Assembly (NCBI RefSeq): GCF_900091455.1
Contig: NZ_LT607412.1
Coordinates: 3,534,001 to 3,598,000 of the forward strand
Direction of reading: 5' to 3'
From: Micromonospora coriariae
GTDB lineage: Bacteria > Actinomycetota > Actinomycetes > Mycobacteriales > Micromonosporaceae
Length of the DNA stretch: 64,000 bases
In this document: positions 63,147 to 64,000 of the stretch, piece after piece
Numbering within the stretch: the first letter of the stretch is position 1
Layout: the number at the start of each line of letters is the position of its first letter
The notes under the pieces: model-generated
Told to the model about the DNA's origin: nothing
What the model saw: the letters and a program-made list of their open reading frames with translations, nothing else
Databases searched by the model: none
Made by a program: the position numbers and the translations under genes

Positions 63147-64000
63147 GAACGCACCAGCCCCCGTCCGCCCGCGGTGGGCGCGGCGGGCCCGGTGACCCCG
63201 GCTGGCGGTGGCTGCCCGGCCGGCGGCTCGGCAGCCAGCAGGGCCCGGTAGGCCGGTACGGTGGCCAGCAACTCGGAGTGCCTGCCGATCGCGGTGATCC
63301 GCCCGCCGTCGAGCAGGGCGACCCGGTCGGCCAGCGCGATCGTCGACGGTCGGTGCACCACCAGCAGCGCTGTGCTGTTCCGCAGCACCCGCCGCAGCGC
63401 CGCCTCGACCAGCGCCTCGGTGTGCACGTCGAGCGCGGACAGCGGGTCGTCCAGCACCAGCAGCGCCGGGCGACCGAGCACCGCCCGTGCCAGCGCCAGC
63501 CGCTGCCGCTGGCCACCGGAGAGGGACAGCCCCTGCTCACCCACCCGGGTGGCCAGCCCCCACGGCAGGTCGTACGCGAAGTCGGCCTGGGCCAGCGCCA
63601 GCGCGGCCCGGACCTCGTCGTCGCCGGCGTCCGGGTGCCCCAGGGTGAGGTTCTCCCACACCGACATGGAGAAGAGCGTCGGCTCCTCGAACGCCACCCC
63701 GACAAGTCGGCGCAGCGAGTCGAGCCGCAGCTCGCGCAGGTCGTGTCCGTCCAGGGTGATCCGGCCGCCGGTCACCTCGTGCAGCCGGGGCACCAGGGAG
63801 AGCAGCGTGCTCTTGCCGCTGCCGGTGGCGCCCACCAGCGCCAACGTCTCGCCCGGCTCGATGCTGAGGTCGATCTCGCGCAGCACCGGCGTTGTCGTGC
63901 CCGGGTAGCGGAACGCGACCCGTTCGAAGCGGAGTCGGCCGTGGACCGCATCGCGGGGCAGGGCGAGAGCGCCCGGAGCGTCCACGATCTGCGGCGGGGT
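63143..64000 (-). CDS. ABC exporter half-transporter, C-terminal ATPase part, first subunit (cut by window edge)
   Basis: The frame is open to the window end, so the start and the membrane domain lie outside; 285 codons are visible. They encode an ATPase domain: Walker [11 protein letters not shown]-loop region [20 protein letters not shown], signature [19 protein letters not shown], Walker [13 protein letters not shown] and H-loop [10 protein letters not shown]. The catalytic Glu after Walker B is Asp, so this subunit carries the degenerate site typical of heterodimeric exporters, while its partner keeps Glu. Overlap with the next gene indicates co-translation. Confidence 0.9.
   Translation of the reverse strand, partial: TPPQIVDAPGALALPRDAVHGRLRFERVAFRYPGTTTPVLREIDLSIEPGETLALVGATGSGKSTLLSLVPRLHEVTGGRITLDGHDLRELRLDSLRRLVGVAFEEPTLFSMSVWENLTLGHPDAGDDEVRAALALAQADFAYDLPWGLATRVGEQGLSLSGGQRQRLALARAVLGRPALLVLDDPLSALDVHTEALVEAALRRVLRNSTALLVVHRPSTIALADRVALLDGGRITAIGRHSELLATVPAYRALLAAEPPAGQPPPAGVTGPAAPTAGGRGLVRS

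Overview
The window is very G+C-rich (roughly 70% or more by eye). It has leaderless TAnnnT promoters, many GTG starts and an actinobacterial gene set: guaB3 - ChoD-like oxidase - guaA, sucCD - perM - purN - purH, PspC proteins, and a single-chain type NADP isocitrate dehydrogenase. This fits an actinomycete chromosome, most likely Micromonosporaceae (Micromonospora or a close relative); the genus is inferred from gene order and style. No tRNA, rRNA, IS element, prophage or CRISPR was seen, so this looks like core chromosome.

Layout. 1-9.7 kb: the end of guaB3, a Tat-exported sugar isomerase-like protein, two tandem lipoprotein M1 peptidases, an LCP ligase, a GMC oxidoreductase and guaA. 9.7-19.7 kb: a small PspC protein, two tandem double-Nudix proteins, phospholipid genes (pssA, and psd fused to a methyltransferase-like domain) and an envelope-stress module (PspC/LiaF-like protein divergent from a PspC-histidine kinase and a LuxR-type regulator), then a PIG-L deacetylase remnant. 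20-26 kb: a five-gene oligopeptide ABC operon. 26-32 kb: chorismate mutase behind a Tyr/Phe leader-peptide attenuator, divergent pcrA, two M23 peptidases and an orphan cobalamin-binding mutase subunit. 32-39.6 kb: sucCD, small DUF4190/CD225 membrane proteins, perM, purN, purH. 39.8-45.5 kb: a second oligopeptide ABC operon, in the opposite orientation and nearly parallel to the first. 46-50.4 kb: folD, mdh, an MBL hydrolase and icd. 50.6-54.2 kb: DeoR regulator with galT, and an APS kinase fused to a decayed ATP-sulfurylase domain. 54.4-58.6 kb: two NBD/permease pairs in one operon. 58.6-64 kb: valS and a heterodimeric ABC exporter, cut by the window edge.

Together the genes cover purine synthesis (GuaA, PurN, PurH, FolD supplying one-carbon units), TCA steps (SucCD, Mdh, Icd), phosphatidylethanolamine synthesis, wall maintenance (LCP, M23, PspC/Lia-like, PerM) and peptide uptake with extracellular proteolysis (two Dpp/Opp systems, two M1 lipoproteins).

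The most noteworthy non-coding signals are (i) the leader peptide with a Tyr-Tyr-Phe-Tyr-Tyr run and mutually exclusive hairpins upstream of chorismate mutase, and (ii) dispersed palindromic elements in gene-end gaps: two related families with GATC-containing ends set between a C-rich and a G-rich arm, and a third AAGGAAGGG family. Coordinates were worked out by hand; starts moved from the longest open frame were chosen by Shine-Dalgarno sequence, leaderless -10 or family start.
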